Shown: positions 53,098 to 63,477 of the stretch, one piece after another
Position numbering within the stretch: position 1 is the stretch's first letter
Layout of the letters: every line of letters starts with the position of its first letter
Made by a program: the position numbers and the translations under genes
Notes under the pieces: model-generated
Told to the model about the DNA's origin: nothing
The model's database searches: none
Seen by the model: the letters and a program-made list of their open reading frames with translations, nothing else
Origin: Streptomyces sp. AM 2-1-1
GTDB lineage: Bacteria; Actinomycetota; Actinomycetes; Streptomycetales; Streptomycetaceae
Length of the DNA stretch: 64,000 nucleotides
Direction of reading: 5' to 3'
NCBI RefSeq assembly: GCF_029167645.1
Contig: NZ_CP119147.1
Span: 1,612,001 to 1,676,000, forward strand

Positions 53098-54117
53098 TCA
53101 GTGCGAATTCTCGCGCGACGGCGGGGCGGTCGAGCCGCGCACCACCAGTTCGGGCTCGAAGAGCAGTTCGTCGGAGGGCACGGCCTTGCCCCCGATCTGC
53201 ACGGACAGCAGCTCGACGGCAGCCCGGCCCATGGCCTCGATGGGCTGGCGGACCGTCGTCAGGGGCGGTTCGGTGCAGTTCATGAAGGCGGAGTCGTCGT
53301 AGCCGACCACGGAGACGTCACGGGGCACGGAGAGCCCTCGGCGGCGGACCGCCCGGACCGCGCCGAGCGCGAGCGGGTCGCTGCCGCAGATGATGCCGGT
53401 GACGCCCTGGTCGAGCAGCCGGGACGCTGCCGCCTGACCGCCCTCCAGCGAGAACATGGCCCGCGCGACCCGCTCGTCGGGGATCGACGTCCCGTACTCA
53501 CGGGCCAGTTGGCGTGCGGCGTCGAGCTTGCGCTGGGAGGGGACGTGGTCGGCGGGGCCGAGCACCAGACCGATCCGCTCGTGACCGAGTGAGGCGAGGT
53601 GCCGCCATGCCTGCTCGACCGCGACGGAGTCGTCGCAGGAGACGCCCGGGAAACCGAGTTCGGCGATGGCCGCGTTGATGAGCACGACGGGGATGCGCCG
53701 GTCCGCGAGCAGCTTGTAGTGGTCGTGCGCGGCGTCCGCCTGGTGGTACAGCCCGCCGGCGAAGACCACGCCGGACACCTGCTGCTGGAGCAGCAGGTCC
53801 ACGTAGTCCGCCTCGGAGACACCGCCCTTGGTCTGCGTGCAGAGCACGGGCGTGAGCCCCTGCTGGGCGAGGGCGCCGCCGACCACCTCCGCGAAGGCGG
53901 GGAAGATGGGGTTCTGGAGCTCGGGCAGGACGAGCCCGACCAGCCTGGCCCGCTCGCCCCGCAGCTGGGTCGGGCGCTCGTAACCGAGCACGTCCAACGC
54001 GGAGAGCACCGCCTGCCGGGTGGCGTCCGAGACGCCTGGCTTACCGTTCAGCACCCGGCTGACCGTGGCCTCGCTGACCCCGACCTTCTGCGCCACCTGA
54101 GCAAGTCTTCGCGTCAT
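53098..54117 (-). CDS. LacI-family transcriptional regulator
   Basis: This 339-residue regulator has an N-terminal HTH starting LAQVAQKVGVSEATVSRVLN (about residues 5-24), a hinge and a sugar-binding-type effector domain (LVGLVLPELQNPIFPAFAEVV, IICGSDPLALGAVRAVRRRG, VVGYDDSAFMN). I set the start at the ATG at 54117 because the frame further upstream runs through CGCAA repeats and its own operator. Similar proteins control sugar uptake in Streptomyces, but no transporter is next to it. It follows an acetate-type symporter gene on the same strand. Confidence 0.93.
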   Translation of the reverse strand: MTRRLAQVAQKVGVSEATVSRVLNGKPGVSDATRQAVLSALDVLGYERPTQLRGERARLVGLVLPELQNPIFPAFAEVVGGALAQQGLTPVLCTQTKGGVSEADYVDLLLQQQVSGVVFAGGLYHQADAAHDHYKLLADRRIPVVLINAAIAELGFPGVSCDDSVAVEQAWRHLASLGHERIGLVLGPADHVPSQRKLDAARQLAREYGTSIPDERVARAMFSLEGGQAAASRLLDQGVTGIICGSDPLALGAVRAVRRRGLSVPRDVSVVGYDDSAFMNCTEPPLTTVRQPIEAMGRAAVELLSVQIGGKAVPSDELLFEPELVVRGSTAPPSRENSH

Positions 54118-54120
54118 GAC

Positions 54121-54157
54121 CGCAAGATTAGCGCAAGTCACGCAAACCAATTGCGTG
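54121..54157. promoter_or_regulatory. Candidate LacI autoregulatory operator
   Basis: The 7-bp arms CACGCAA (54139-54145) and TTGCGTG (54151-54157) form a perfect inverted repeat with N5. Further CGCAAG half-sites are at 54121-54126 and 54132-54137. All lie within 40 bases upstream of the LacI ATG, where the product would block its own transcription. Confidence 0.65.
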
Positions 54158-54277
54158 CTCGTGGCAACTTCTGCCCGTCCGCGGTGTACCGGCTCCCCTG
54201 CGCCCCGTCCGTCCGGTCGCGGTCCCCGCACCGAGCTTCGCCGGGCAGCCGTGGGCTCCCCGCCGGGTACCGGCTCC

Positions 54278-55870
54278 TCAGACCGCGCCCGCTCCGGTCA
54301 GCGACCTGACTTCCATCTCCGCGTGCTTGTCCTCGTCGGCCGGGGCGGCGGAGGTGACGGTGCCGATCCACCCCGCGAGGAAGCCGAGCGGAATGGAGAC
54401 GAGACCGGGATTCTCCAGGGGAAAGAGCTGGAAGTCGACCCCCGGGAAGAGCGAGGCGGGTCCGCCGGAGACGACCGGCGAGAGCAGAACGAGTACGAGC
54501 GCGGGGACGAGTCCTCCGTACACCGCCCAGACGGCACCGCGGGTGGTGAAGCTCTTCCAGAAGAGCGAGTACAGCAGCGCCGGGAGGTTGGCCGAGGCGG
54601 CCACCGCGAAGGCCAGCCCGACGAGGAAGGCGACGTTGAGGTCCTGGGCGAGCAGCCCGAGACCGATGGCGACCACCCCGATCCCGGCAGCCGCCACCCG
54701 GGCCACGGCGACCTCGCCGAACGGCTCGCCGCCCGGGCGGCGGAGCGAGGCGTAGAGGTCGTGGGCGACCGAGGCCGAGGAGGCGAGGGTGATCCCCGCG
54801 ACCACGGCCAGGATCGTGGCGAAGGCGATGGCGGCGACCACGGCGAAGAGGATCGTCCCGCCGGTGGACCCCTCCCCGCCGCCCAGCTCCAGCGCCAGCA
54901 GGGGCACCGCCGTGTTTCCGGCCCCGCCGGAGGCCCGGACCTCCGCGGGACCGACGACCGCGGCGGCGCCGAGGCCGAGCACGATGGTCATCAGGTAGAA
55001 GCACCCGATCAGCCCGATCGCCCAGATCACGGACCGGCGGGCCGCGCGGGCCGTCGGGACCGTGTAGAAGCGCGACAGGATGTGCGGCAGCCCGGCCGTC
55101 CCGAGCACCAGTGCCACTCCCAGGCTGATGAAGTCGAACCGCGCCGTCCAACTGCCTCCGTACGTGAGGCCCGGCGCCAGGAAGTCCGCACCGTGGCCGC
55201 TGCGCTCGGCGGCCGTGGTGAGCAGCGCGTCGACGTCTCCGTGGAAGTGGACCAGCACGGTCACGGTGAGGGCGATCGCGCCCGCCATGAGCAGCACCGC
55301 CTTGACGATCTGGATCCAGGTGGTCGCCCGCATGCCGCCCAGGGAGACGTAGACCACCATGAGCGCGCCGACCCCGACCACGGTCCAGGAGCGGGCGGCA
55401 CCGCTGGTACCCCCGAGGAGCAGGGCGACCAGGCTGCCGGCACCGACCATCTGCGCGACGAGGTACAGCACGGAGACGGTCACCGAGGACGCACCGACCG
55501 CGGTGCGCACCGGTCGCTCGGCCATGCGTGCGGCGACCACGTCGGCGAGGGTGAACCGCCCGCAGTTGCGCACCAGTTCGGCCACGAGCAGCAGCACGAC
55601 CAGCCAGGCGACGAAGAAGCCGACCGAGTACAGCATCCCGTCGTAGCCGAAGAGGGCGATCAGCCCGGAGATACCGAGGAACGAGGCGGCGGACAGGTAG
55701 TCGCCCGCGAGGGCGAAACCGTTCTCCATGGGCGAGAACAGGCGACCGCCGGCGTAGAACTCCTCCGCGGAGCCCTGGCGGGTACGGCCCGCCCAGGTGG
55801 TGATGCCGAGGGTGACGGCGATGAACGCGCTGAACAGCACCAGCGCCAGGGTCTGCTGGCTCCCGCTCAC
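54278..55870 (-). CDS. Sodium:solute symporter, acetate/monocarboxylate type (ActP-like)
   Basis: This 530-residue protein has about 13 transmembrane helices (LeuT-fold SSS family). MENGFALAGDYLSAASFLGISG and GITLASSASVAHDLYA are hallmarks of the cation/acetate symporter ActP. It is translationally coupled (GTGA) to a DUF485 gene that usually accompanies ActP. It should import acetate or a similar short monocarboxylate together with Na+. The transcript may continue towards the LacI gene, 160 bases beyond. Confidence 0.92.
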   Translation of the reverse strand: MSGSQQTLALVLFSAFIAVTLGITTWAGRTRQGSAEEFYAGGRLFSPMENGFALAGDYLSAASFLGISGLIALFGYDGMLYSVGFFVAWLVVLLLVAELVRNCGRFTLADVVAARMAERPVRTAVGASSVTVSVLYLVAQMVGAGSLVALLLGGTSGAARSWTVVGVGALMVVYVSLGGMRATTWIQIVKAVLLMAGAIALTVTVLVHFHGDVDALLTTAAERSGHGADFLAPGLTYGGSWTARFDFISLGVALVLGTAGLPHILSRFYTVPTARAARRSVIWAIGLIGCFYLMTIVLGLGAAAVVGPAEVRASGGAGNTAVPLLALELGGGEGSTGGTILFAVVAAIAFATILAVVAGITLASSASVAHDLYASLRRPGGEPFGEVAVARVAAAGIGVVAIGLGLLAQDLNVAFLVGLAFAVAASANLPALLYSLFWKSFTTRGAVWAVYGGLVPALVLVLLSPVVSGGPASLFPGVDFQLFPLENPGLVSIPLGFLAGWIGTVTSAAPADEDKHAEMEVRSLTGAGAV

Positions 55871-56334
55871 CGCTCGGCCTCCCGGGTCAGCTCCTGCGTC
55901 TCCCAGCGCAGGTCCAGCGCGGCCCGGTCCCGGCGGAGCCGCGCGTGGCGCGCGTACGCCCAGGTCAGCAGGAAGGTGGTGAGGAACTGACCGAGCCCGG
56001 CGATCATGGCGACGTTCACCGCCCCGGCCACCGGACGGGCCATCAGCCCGTGCGCACCGGTGGCGGCGACCACGTAGGCGAGGTACCAGAGGAGGAACGC
56101 GAAGGTCGTCGGCAGGACGAACCGGCGGTACCTTCGCCGCACTTCACGGAAGGCTTCGCTGCGCTGGACCTCCCGGTAGATGTCGGCAGCGCCGGGGCCG
56201 CTCCGCGGAACCCCGGCCACCGGACCCGCGTCGGGCCGCGTGCCGTCCTGCTCGCCCCGTCCCGGGGCAGGCGCGTCGTACCACGGGCCGTCGAGCCGTG
56301 TCGCCGCAGCCGCCCGCCCTGCTTCCTTCTCCAC
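55867..56334 (-). CDS. DUF485 membrane protein, partner of the acetate symporter
   Basis: The 155-residue product has a polar ~60-residue N-terminus, then a conserved FREVRRRYRRFVLPTTFAFLLWYLAYVVAATG with the first of two transmembrane helices, a second one (about 103-128), and a charged tail. DUF485 (YjcH-type) proteins are paired with ActP in many bacteria. GTG at 56334. Overlap with the symporter start is GTGA. Confidence 0.92.
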   Translation of the reverse strand: MEKEAGRAAAATRLDGPWYDAPAPGRGEQDGTRPDAGPVAGVPRSGPGAADIYREVQRSEAFREVRRRYRRFVLPTTFAFLLWYLAYVVAATGAHGLMARPVAGAVNVAMIAGLGQFLTTFLLTWAYARHARLRRDRAALDLRWETQELTREAER

Positions 56335-56552
56335 CGAACAACTCCCTTGTCCGCGAACCTTTTCGGCCGCTCGGCCAAGAGTGTCCGGACAGGGGGGACC
56401 TCGGACGCAGCATGCACCGCTTTCACCTGTTCAGGTGATATCCGCGCCGGGCGCCCGTGCGCGAGCCCGTATGTGTGCGTCCCGCACCGCCGGTACCCGC
56501 CGCACCGGCCCGCCGCGGAGCGGCACGGCAACGGCCCCGCGCCACACGACAG

Positions 56553-56596
56553 CGCGCCGCTGCGCCCCGGTGCGAACCGGCGGGCACAGCGGCGCG
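56553..56596 (-). terminator. Hairpin terminator after parE
   Basis: A perfect 10-bp outer stem (56553-56562 with 56587-56596) with an inner CCGGT/ACCGG stem lies 12 bases after the parE stop. The remaining gap to the DUF485 start is otherwise plain. Confidence 0.8.
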
Positions 56597-56607
56597 GGCG
56601 AGGTGGC

Positions 56608-58740
56608 TCAGGCGTCGATGCGCGAACGGTCCAGGGTCGCCGCCGAGTTGGTGATGAACTCCTTGCGGGGCGCGACCTCGTTGCCCATCAGCAGGTCGAA
56701 GACGCTCTCCGCGGAATCCAGGTCGCCGATGTTGATCCGTCGCAGTGTCCGGAAGCGGGGGTCCATCGTGGTCTCGGCCAACTGGTCGGCGTCCATCTCA
56801 CCGAGACCCTTGTACCGCTGGATGGAGTCCTTGAACCGGACGTTCTTACGCCGCAGGTCCACCAGCGTCTGGCGCAGTTCGCCGTCCGAGTACGTGTAGA
56901 TGTACTTGTCCTGGCCCTTCTTCGGCTGGACCAGCTCGATGCGGTGGAGCGGGGGCACCGCCGCGAAGACCCGGCCGGCTTCCACCATGGGCCGCATGTA
57001 CCGCTGGAAGAGCGTCAGCAGCAGGATCCGGATGTGCGCGCCGTCGACGTCGGCGTCCACCAGCAGGACGATCTTGCCGTAGCGGGCGGCGTCGATGTCG
57101 AAGGTCCGCCCGGACCCCGCCCCTATGACCTGGATGATCGCCCCGCACTCGGCGTTCTTCAGCATGTCCGAGACGGATGCCTTCTGGACGTTGAGGATCT
57201 TGCCCCGGATGGGCAGCAGCGCCTGGAACTCGCTGTTGCGCGCGAGCTTGGCCGTGCCCAGGGCGGAGTCCCCCTCGACGATGAAGAGCTCGCTGCGGTC
57301 CACGTCGTCGCTGCGGCAGTCGGCCAGCTTCGCGGGGAGGGAGGAGGACTCCAGAGCCGTCTTGCGGCGCTGGGCGTCCTTGTGCTGCCGCGCGGCGATA
57401 CGGGTGCGGGCGGCGGCCACGGCCTTGTCGAGCACGGCCCTGGCCTGGGCCTTGGCGTCGCGCTTGGTCGACGTGAGGAAGGCCTTGAGCTCCTTGGCCA
57501 CCACGGCGGAGACGATCCGGTTGGCGGCCGAGGTGCCGAGCACCTCCTTGGTCTGGCCCTCGAACTGGGGCTCGGCGAGCCGGACGGTGACGACTGCCGT
57601 GAGGCCCTCCAGGGCATCGTCCTTGACGACGTCGTCCTCGGCGACCCGGAGCAGCTTGGCGGCGCGCAGCGACTCGTTGACCGTGCGGGTCAGCGAGCGC
57701 TCGAATCCGGCCACGTGGGTGCCGCCCTTGGGGGTGGCGATGATGTTCACGAAGGACTTGACCACGGTGTCGTAGCCGGTGCCCCAGCGCAGTGCGATGT
57801 CGACGGCCAGCTCGCGGGTGACCTCGGTGGGGGTCATGTGTCCGCGCTCGTCGAGGACCGGGACGGTCTCCTTGAAGGTGCCCTGCCCGGTCAGCCGCTG
57901 CACGTCGCAGACGGCCTTGTCCTGGGCGAGGAACTCGCAGAACTCACTGATGCCGCCGTCGAAGCGGAACGTCTCCTCCGACGGGCCCACGCCGTCCAGG
58001 CCGCGCTCGTCGCGCACGACGATGGTGAGCCCGTTCACGAGGAAGGCCGTCTGGCGGGCGCGCTGGTACAGCGTCTCCAGGTCGAGCTTGGCGTCCTTGA
58101 GGAAGATCTGCCGGTCGGCCCAGTACCTGATCCTGGTCCCGGTGCGCGCCTTGGGCACCCGCTTGGTCTTGCGGAGCCCGTTGGCCGGGTCGAACGGACT
58201 CTCCGGCCCCTGCGCGACGAAGGCGCCCGGCACCCCGCGCCGGAAGCTGATGGAGTGGGTGGAGCTGTTGCGGTCCACCTCCACGTCGAGCCGCGCGGAG
58301 AGCGCGTTGACGACGGAGGCGCCCACACCGTGCAGACCGCCGGACGCGGCGTAGGAGCCGCCGCCGAACTTGCCGCCCGCGTGGAGCTTGGTCATGACGA
58401 CCTCGACGCCGGAGAGCCCGGTCTTGGGCTCGACGTCCACGGGGATGCCGCGGCCGTTGTCGCGGACCTCGACCGAGGAGTCGTCGTGGAGGATCACCTC
58501 GATGTGGTCGCAGTGGCCGCCGAGGGCCTCGTCGACCGAGTTGTCGATGATCTCCCAGAGGCAGTGCATGAGGCCGCGGCTGTCGGTCGACCCGATGTAC
58601 ATGCCGGGGCGCTTGCGGACGGCCTCCAGCCCTTCGAGGACGAGAAGGTGCCGCGCGGTGTAGTTGGAGCTGTCCTTGTCGACGACGCCGCCGGCTCCGG
58701 TCAGCAGCGCAGTGGACGGCACGGACGTATCGGCGGTCAC
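56608..58740 (-). CDS. parE: DNA topoisomerase IV subunit B (ParE, GyrB paralogue)
   Basis: The 710-residue ATPase subunit has the GHKL ATP-binding domain (NSVDEALGG, NGRGIPVD, GLHGVGASVVNAL), a transducer domain and the TOPRIM domain with EGDSALGTAK and DADVDGAHIR, ending in the conserved RKEFI. It pairs with ParC in this window. I chose the GTG at 58740; the longer upstream frame is unrelated. Ribosome site GAGGAG at about eight bases. Confidence 0.95.
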   Translation of the reverse strand: MTADTSVPSTALLTGAGGVVDKDSSNYTARHLLVLEGLEAVRKRPGMYIGSTDSRGLMHCLWEIIDNSVDEALGGHCDHIEVILHDDSSVEVRDNGRGIPVDVEPKTGLSGVEVVMTKLHAGGKFGGGSYAASGGLHGVGASVVNALSARLDVEVDRNSSTHSISFRRGVPGAFVAQGPESPFDPANGLRKTKRVPKARTGTRIRYWADRQIFLKDAKLDLETLYQRARQTAFLVNGLTIVVRDERGLDGVGPSEETFRFDGGISEFCEFLAQDKAVCDVQRLTGQGTFKETVPVLDERGHMTPTEVTRELAVDIALRWGTGYDTVVKSFVNIIATPKGGTHVAGFERSLTRTVNESLRAAKLLRVAEDDVVKDDALEGLTAVVTVRLAEPQFEGQTKEVLGTSAANRIVSAVVAKELKAFLTSTKRDAKAQARAVLDKAVAAARTRIAARQHKDAQRRKTALESSSLPAKLADCRSDDVDRSELFIVEGDSALGTAKLARNSEFQALLPIRGKILNVQKASVSDMLKNAECGAIIQVIGAGSGRTFDIDAARYGKIVLLVDADVDGAHIRILLLTLFQRYMRPMVEAGRVFAAVPPLHRIELVQPKKGQDKYIYTYSDGELRQTLVDLRRKNVRFKDSIQRYKGLGEMDADQLAETTMDPRFRTLRRINIGDLDSAESVFDLLMGNEVAPRKEFITNSAATLDRSRIDA

Positions 58741-59181
58741 GCGGTTCGCTCCTCGCTGAATTTCATGGGGGCCCGTGGGGGTACCGGGCGCGGCCGTGGT
58801 GGCCGCTGAAAGCGTACCGAGGCCTGGTAGAGCGGTTGTCACGCCACCCTCGGGGAATCATCATGCTAGTCGAGCCCCTTCCGGGGTCGCATGGATGTTC
58901 GATCATTCCTCGGACTGACGTGTACATCACGTTCCATTCGAGGCATGAACCATTTAGGCTCCGGGCACGTCCTCATGAACAACCGGCAAGCCAGCCGGGG
59001 ACCGACCGACACCAGCAACGCGAAACCGTAGCGCCCCATGCCACGGCACATTCGCCGCCAACCGTCGGCAGCCCAGCCGTCCGAAAAGAAGTTTCGAAGA
59101 AATGCCACGAGCGGGAACGTTTTCGGCCTGGTTGGATGTTGACCCTGGTACGACAGCTCGTCGAGCTAGAGAAGAGGCGAC
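58741..59181. other. 441-base divergent region between parE and DUF7455
   Basis: No coding frame is convincing. The stretch is locally AT-richer than the surroundings and holds both promoters. It contains the inverted repeats ACGTG-N5-CACGT (58918-58932) and AGCTCG-T-CGAGCT (59155-59167), the latter 15-27 bases upstream of the DUF7455 start. Confidence 0.55.
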
Positions 59182-59415
59182 GTGACTACTGTTCTGACCC
59201 CCGCGAGTCCGCTGACCGCAGCAGACCGCTGTGACCGTTGCGGCGCCCAGGCCTATCTGCGCGTCGTCCTCGTCAGCGGCGGTGAACTGCTCTTCTGCGC
59301 CCACCACGGGCGCAAGTTCGAGCCCGAGCTCAAGAAGATCGCCGCGGATATACAGGATGAGACGGATCGGCTCACCGCCGTACAGGCCGGTGCCGCCGAC
59401 GAGGCACAACACTGA
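59182..59415 (+). CDS. DUF7455 small zinc-ribbon-like protein
   Basis: The 77-residue protein has one CxxC (DRCDRCGAQAYLRVVL) and a second Cys/His group (FCAHHGRKF), a pattern consistent with a compact metal-binding domain, then a charged C-terminal helix. The family is conserved in Streptomyces next to hrdB/parE; its function is not known to me. GTG at 59182, preceded by AAGAGG. Confidence 0.9.
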   Translation: MTTVLTPASPLTAADRCDRCGAQAYLRVVLVSGGELLFCAHHGRKFEPELKKIAADIQDETDRLTAVQAGAADEAQH

Positions 59416-59460
59416 CACCTCGCGTCCACGACGAGCCATGGGCCGGTCCCCGACCGTCCG

Positions 59461-59496
59461 ACGGGCGGCTTCCCCGGTGTGGGGGAAGCCGCCCGT
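59461..59496 (+). terminator. Hairpin terminator after DUF7455
   Basis: A perfect 15-bp stem (59461-59475 with 59482-59496) with a 6-base loop lies 45 bases after the DUF7455 stop and is followed by TTCTCG. Confidence 0.85.
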
Positions 59497-59604
59497 TCTC
59501 GTATGCGCTGCGCAGGCCCTTGGTGCGGGCGTCGTTCGTCCGGCGTGCGTGTTCCGTGACCGCTCGTTCGCGCCCCCGGGGGCGGCGGTGCGGTCAGGTG
59601 GTGC

Positions 59605-60432
59605 TCAGATCCTGCCGTCCGCCCACGTGACCGCGGCGGAGACCCGTGTGTAGACCCCCGGGCTGTCGGCGCGGGCGCAGCCGTTGCCCCAGGAGACCAG
59701 TCCGATGAGGCGCCCGTCGACCACCAGCGGCCCCCCGCTGTCTCCCTGGCACGCGTCGTAGCCCCCCTGGGGGTCGCCCGCGCAGACCATCGAGGAGGCG
59801 TCGTACGTCCCGCGCGTACCACCCGGGTAGGCGAGGGCGCAGGCCTCGTCCGACAGGACCTGTACCTCGGCCGCGCGCAGTGTCGACGCGTACGTGCCGT
59901 ATCCCGACGTGTCCCCCCACCCGTAGACCAGCGCCTTCGAGCCCGCGAGGTAGGCCGCGTCACCGTCCCGGGCGACCGGGAGAGGACTTTCCTCCGGCAG
60001 GGCCGTGGCCAGTGTCAGCACGGCGACGTCCCCCACGTTGGTACCGGGGTCGTACGAGGGGTTGATCCAGGCGTCCTTCACCGGCAGCTCCTGCCCTCCG
60101 GCGCCGCGCAGGTCGTCCCGGCCCGCGACGACCCGCAGATCCGGTACGTCGGCCACGTCGCCTCCGAGGACGTCGGGGCCGAGGCAGTGGGCTGCCGTGA
60201 TCACCTTGGCCGGAGCGATCACCACCGCCCCGCAGAACTGCCCGCCGCGCGACTCCCCGAACAGGGCGCGGCTGGACAGCGCCACCACCCACGGGCTGTC
60301 GGCCACGCTGGCGGGCTCCCCTCCGATGATGATGCCGCCGGTCGCCGCCGACGCCTGGGATCCGGCCGCGAGCGCGGCGGCGGTCGACAGCGCGACCGCT
60401 CCGGTCAGGGCACGAGCGAACCTGTGGGACAT
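59605..60432 (-). CDS. Secreted trypsin-like serine protease (S1)
   Basis: The 275-residue precursor has a signal peptide ([22 protein letters not shown]) and a mature S1 domain starting near IIIGGEPAS. The catalytic triad is visible as His in VITAAHC, Asp in VGDVAVLTL and Ser in [11 protein letters not shown]. The Cys set fits disulfides of extracellular trypsins. The ATG at 60432 (MSHRFARAL) was preferred over the longer frame because the signal sequence starts there. It is convergent with DUF7455 and on the same strand as hrdB. Confidence 0.93.
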   Translation of the reverse strand: MSHRFARALTGAVALSTAAALAAGSQASAATGGIIIGGEPASVADSPWVVALSSRALFGESRGGQFCGAVVIAPAKVITAAHCLGPDVLGGDVADVPDLRVVAGRDDLRGAGGQELPVKDAWINPSYDPGTNVGDVAVLTLATALPEESPLPVARDGDAAYLAGSKALVYGWGDTSGYGTYASTLRAAEVQVLSDEACALAYPGGTRGTYDASSMVCAGDPQGGYDACQGDSGGPLVVDGRLIGLVSWGNGCARADSPGVYTRVSAAVTWADGRI

Positions 60433-60513
60433 GGACACTCCTGACTCCGAGGTGGATATCACCTACTCAGAGTCATTCAGTCCGAACCGGCCCGTACTCT
60501 GCGCCTGCTCGAC

Positions 60514-62055
<1,542 letters not shown>

Positions 62056-62409
62056 GAACAACCTCTCGGAACGATGGAAACGGCTTCCGGCCCAGCCCTG
62101 GAGAGCTGGAGCCGACGTCCGCCGACTGGAGTGTCGCCGACGGCGCGGGCTTGGCCTGGGATCTGCACAGCACGCCTCTCGGCTGCTGTATTCCTTCCGC
62201 GGCGGTCACCTCTTAGGTCATCGCACTGCTTCGAGGAGTGTTACGCCCAATCCGCGTGGCCCGAGTCACACCTCATTTACGACGAAGGGGTCCGGGGATG
62301 ACATCCCCCCACAATTGTGCCGCCGGACCGCCCGGTCCGGCGGCACAAGGTGCTTGTACCCCGGCCGTACCGCTTTCAGTGCGCTTCCCGGTGCTCGCCC
62401 CGGTGTCGC
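62056..62409. other. 354-base region upstream of hrdB
   Basis: This region holds the hrdB promoter(s) and leader, and, at its distal end, the terminator of the upstream GntR gene. It has no gene-like frame. I looked for a sigma-R-type GGGAAT-N18-GTT site, as reported for hrdB in S. coelicolor, and saw only a weak GGAAT at 62090-62094 without a good partner. Confidence 0.55.
62315..62348 (-). terminator. Hairpin terminator after the FadR-type gene
   Basis: A perfect 15-bp stem (62315-62329 with 62334-62348) with a 4-base loop lies about 60 bases after the stop at 62410 on the minus strand. Confidence 0.85.
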
Positions 62410-63294
62410 TCAGTGCTCGCGAGGAGCCGGGACCACTCGCTCCACCTCGGGGTGGACGACGAGGAGCTGGCGCATGGCCGACTCGGCGCCGGCCGCGTCG
62501 CCGGCGGCGAGGGCGTCGGCGATCCGGGCGTGCTGACCGACCGACGCCTCACTGGGCCGCTCGCATCCGGTGATCGCGTTGCCGGAGACGTGGAGAGCGG
62601 CGGAGACGATGCCGGAGAGGTGATCCAGCATCCGGTTCCCCGCGGCCTGGATCAGCAGCGCGTGGAACTCCGCGTCGGCTCGGGAGAAGGTGACCCCGTC
62701 CCCCTGGCCCAACGCGTGCCCCATGATCTCCACCATGTCGCCCAGCCGCTGCTGCACGTCCTCCCGGCCGTGCCCGGCGGCGAGCCGTGCCGCGAGCGGC
62801 TCGATCGTCCACCGCAGCTCCGCCAGCTCACGGCGCTGGTCGTCCCGCTGGGGGCCGTAGGCTCGCCACTCGATGATGTCGGGGTCGAGGAGATTCCAGT
62901 CACTGACCGGGCGTACCCGGGTGCCCACATTGGGCCGGGCACTGACCAGCCCCTTGGCCTCGAGGACGCGGAGGGACTCGCGTACGACGGTGCGGGAAAC
63001 CTCGAAGCGCTGCCCGATCTCCTCGGGCACGAGAGGACGGTCGGCGCCGAGATCTCCCGAAACGATCATCTGACCGAGCTGCTGGACAAGTTGACCGTGC
63101 AGGCCGCGGCCGCGGCTGGCGGACCCCCGCCGACCGGTGCGCCCCAGCTCGGAGTCGGCCCCGCCCCAGGAACGCGGCGCCGCGCGGTCGCCGGCCGGCT
63201 CCGTATAGGGATAACGATCGAGATCGCCCGGACCGGCGAGGCCGGAGTCGGCGGAACGGGCGGTGGTCATCATGGTGTGCGCAAGGGTACTCAC
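62410..63294 (-). CDS. GntR-family regulator, FadR type
   Basis: This 294-residue regulator has a long polar N-terminus (about 1-55), then the winged helix (LGQMIVSGDLGADRPLVPEEIGQRFEVSRTVVRESLRVLEAKGLV) and an FCD domain with DAEFHALLIQAAGNRML. I chose the GTG at 63294 (SALAHT-like STLAHTMMTTARS start) from memory of Streptomyces orthologues. It precedes hrdB on the same strand but ends in its own terminator. The effector is unknown. Confidence 0.9.
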   Translation of the reverse strand: MSTLAHTMMTTARSADSGLAGPGDLDRYPYTEPAGDRAAPRSWGGADSELGRTGRRGSASRGRGLHGQLVQQLGQMIVSGDLGADRPLVPEEIGQRFEVSRTVVRESLRVLEAKGLVSARPNVGTRVRPVSDWNLLDPDIIEWRAYGPQRDDQRRELAELRWTIEPLAARLAAGHGREDVQQRLGDMVEIMGHALGQGDGVTFSRADAEFHALLIQAAGNRMLDHLSGIVSAALHVSGNAITGCERPSEASVGQHARIADALAAGDAAGAESAMRQLLVVHPEVERVVPAPREH

Positions 63295-63477
63295 GCATCC
63301 TTTGTCGGCGTGGCTCGCGCGCCCCTTGAGGTCTTTGCTGAAAAGCACACGAAAGGGTGATCGTCGCTCGCGCCACAATTGACGCTTTATCGCCCCAATT
63401 CGGTCAAGCGAAGCCAAGTTGAGGTACGGCCCACCCTTCAACCCTCGCCCGCGCGGCCGCCGCGCGCACCGCCGCAC

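Noticed and set aside
62056..62409. A sigma-R-dependent hrdB promoter
   Set aside because: Only a weak GGAAT at 62090-62094 is present without a well-spaced GTT; not enough to name.
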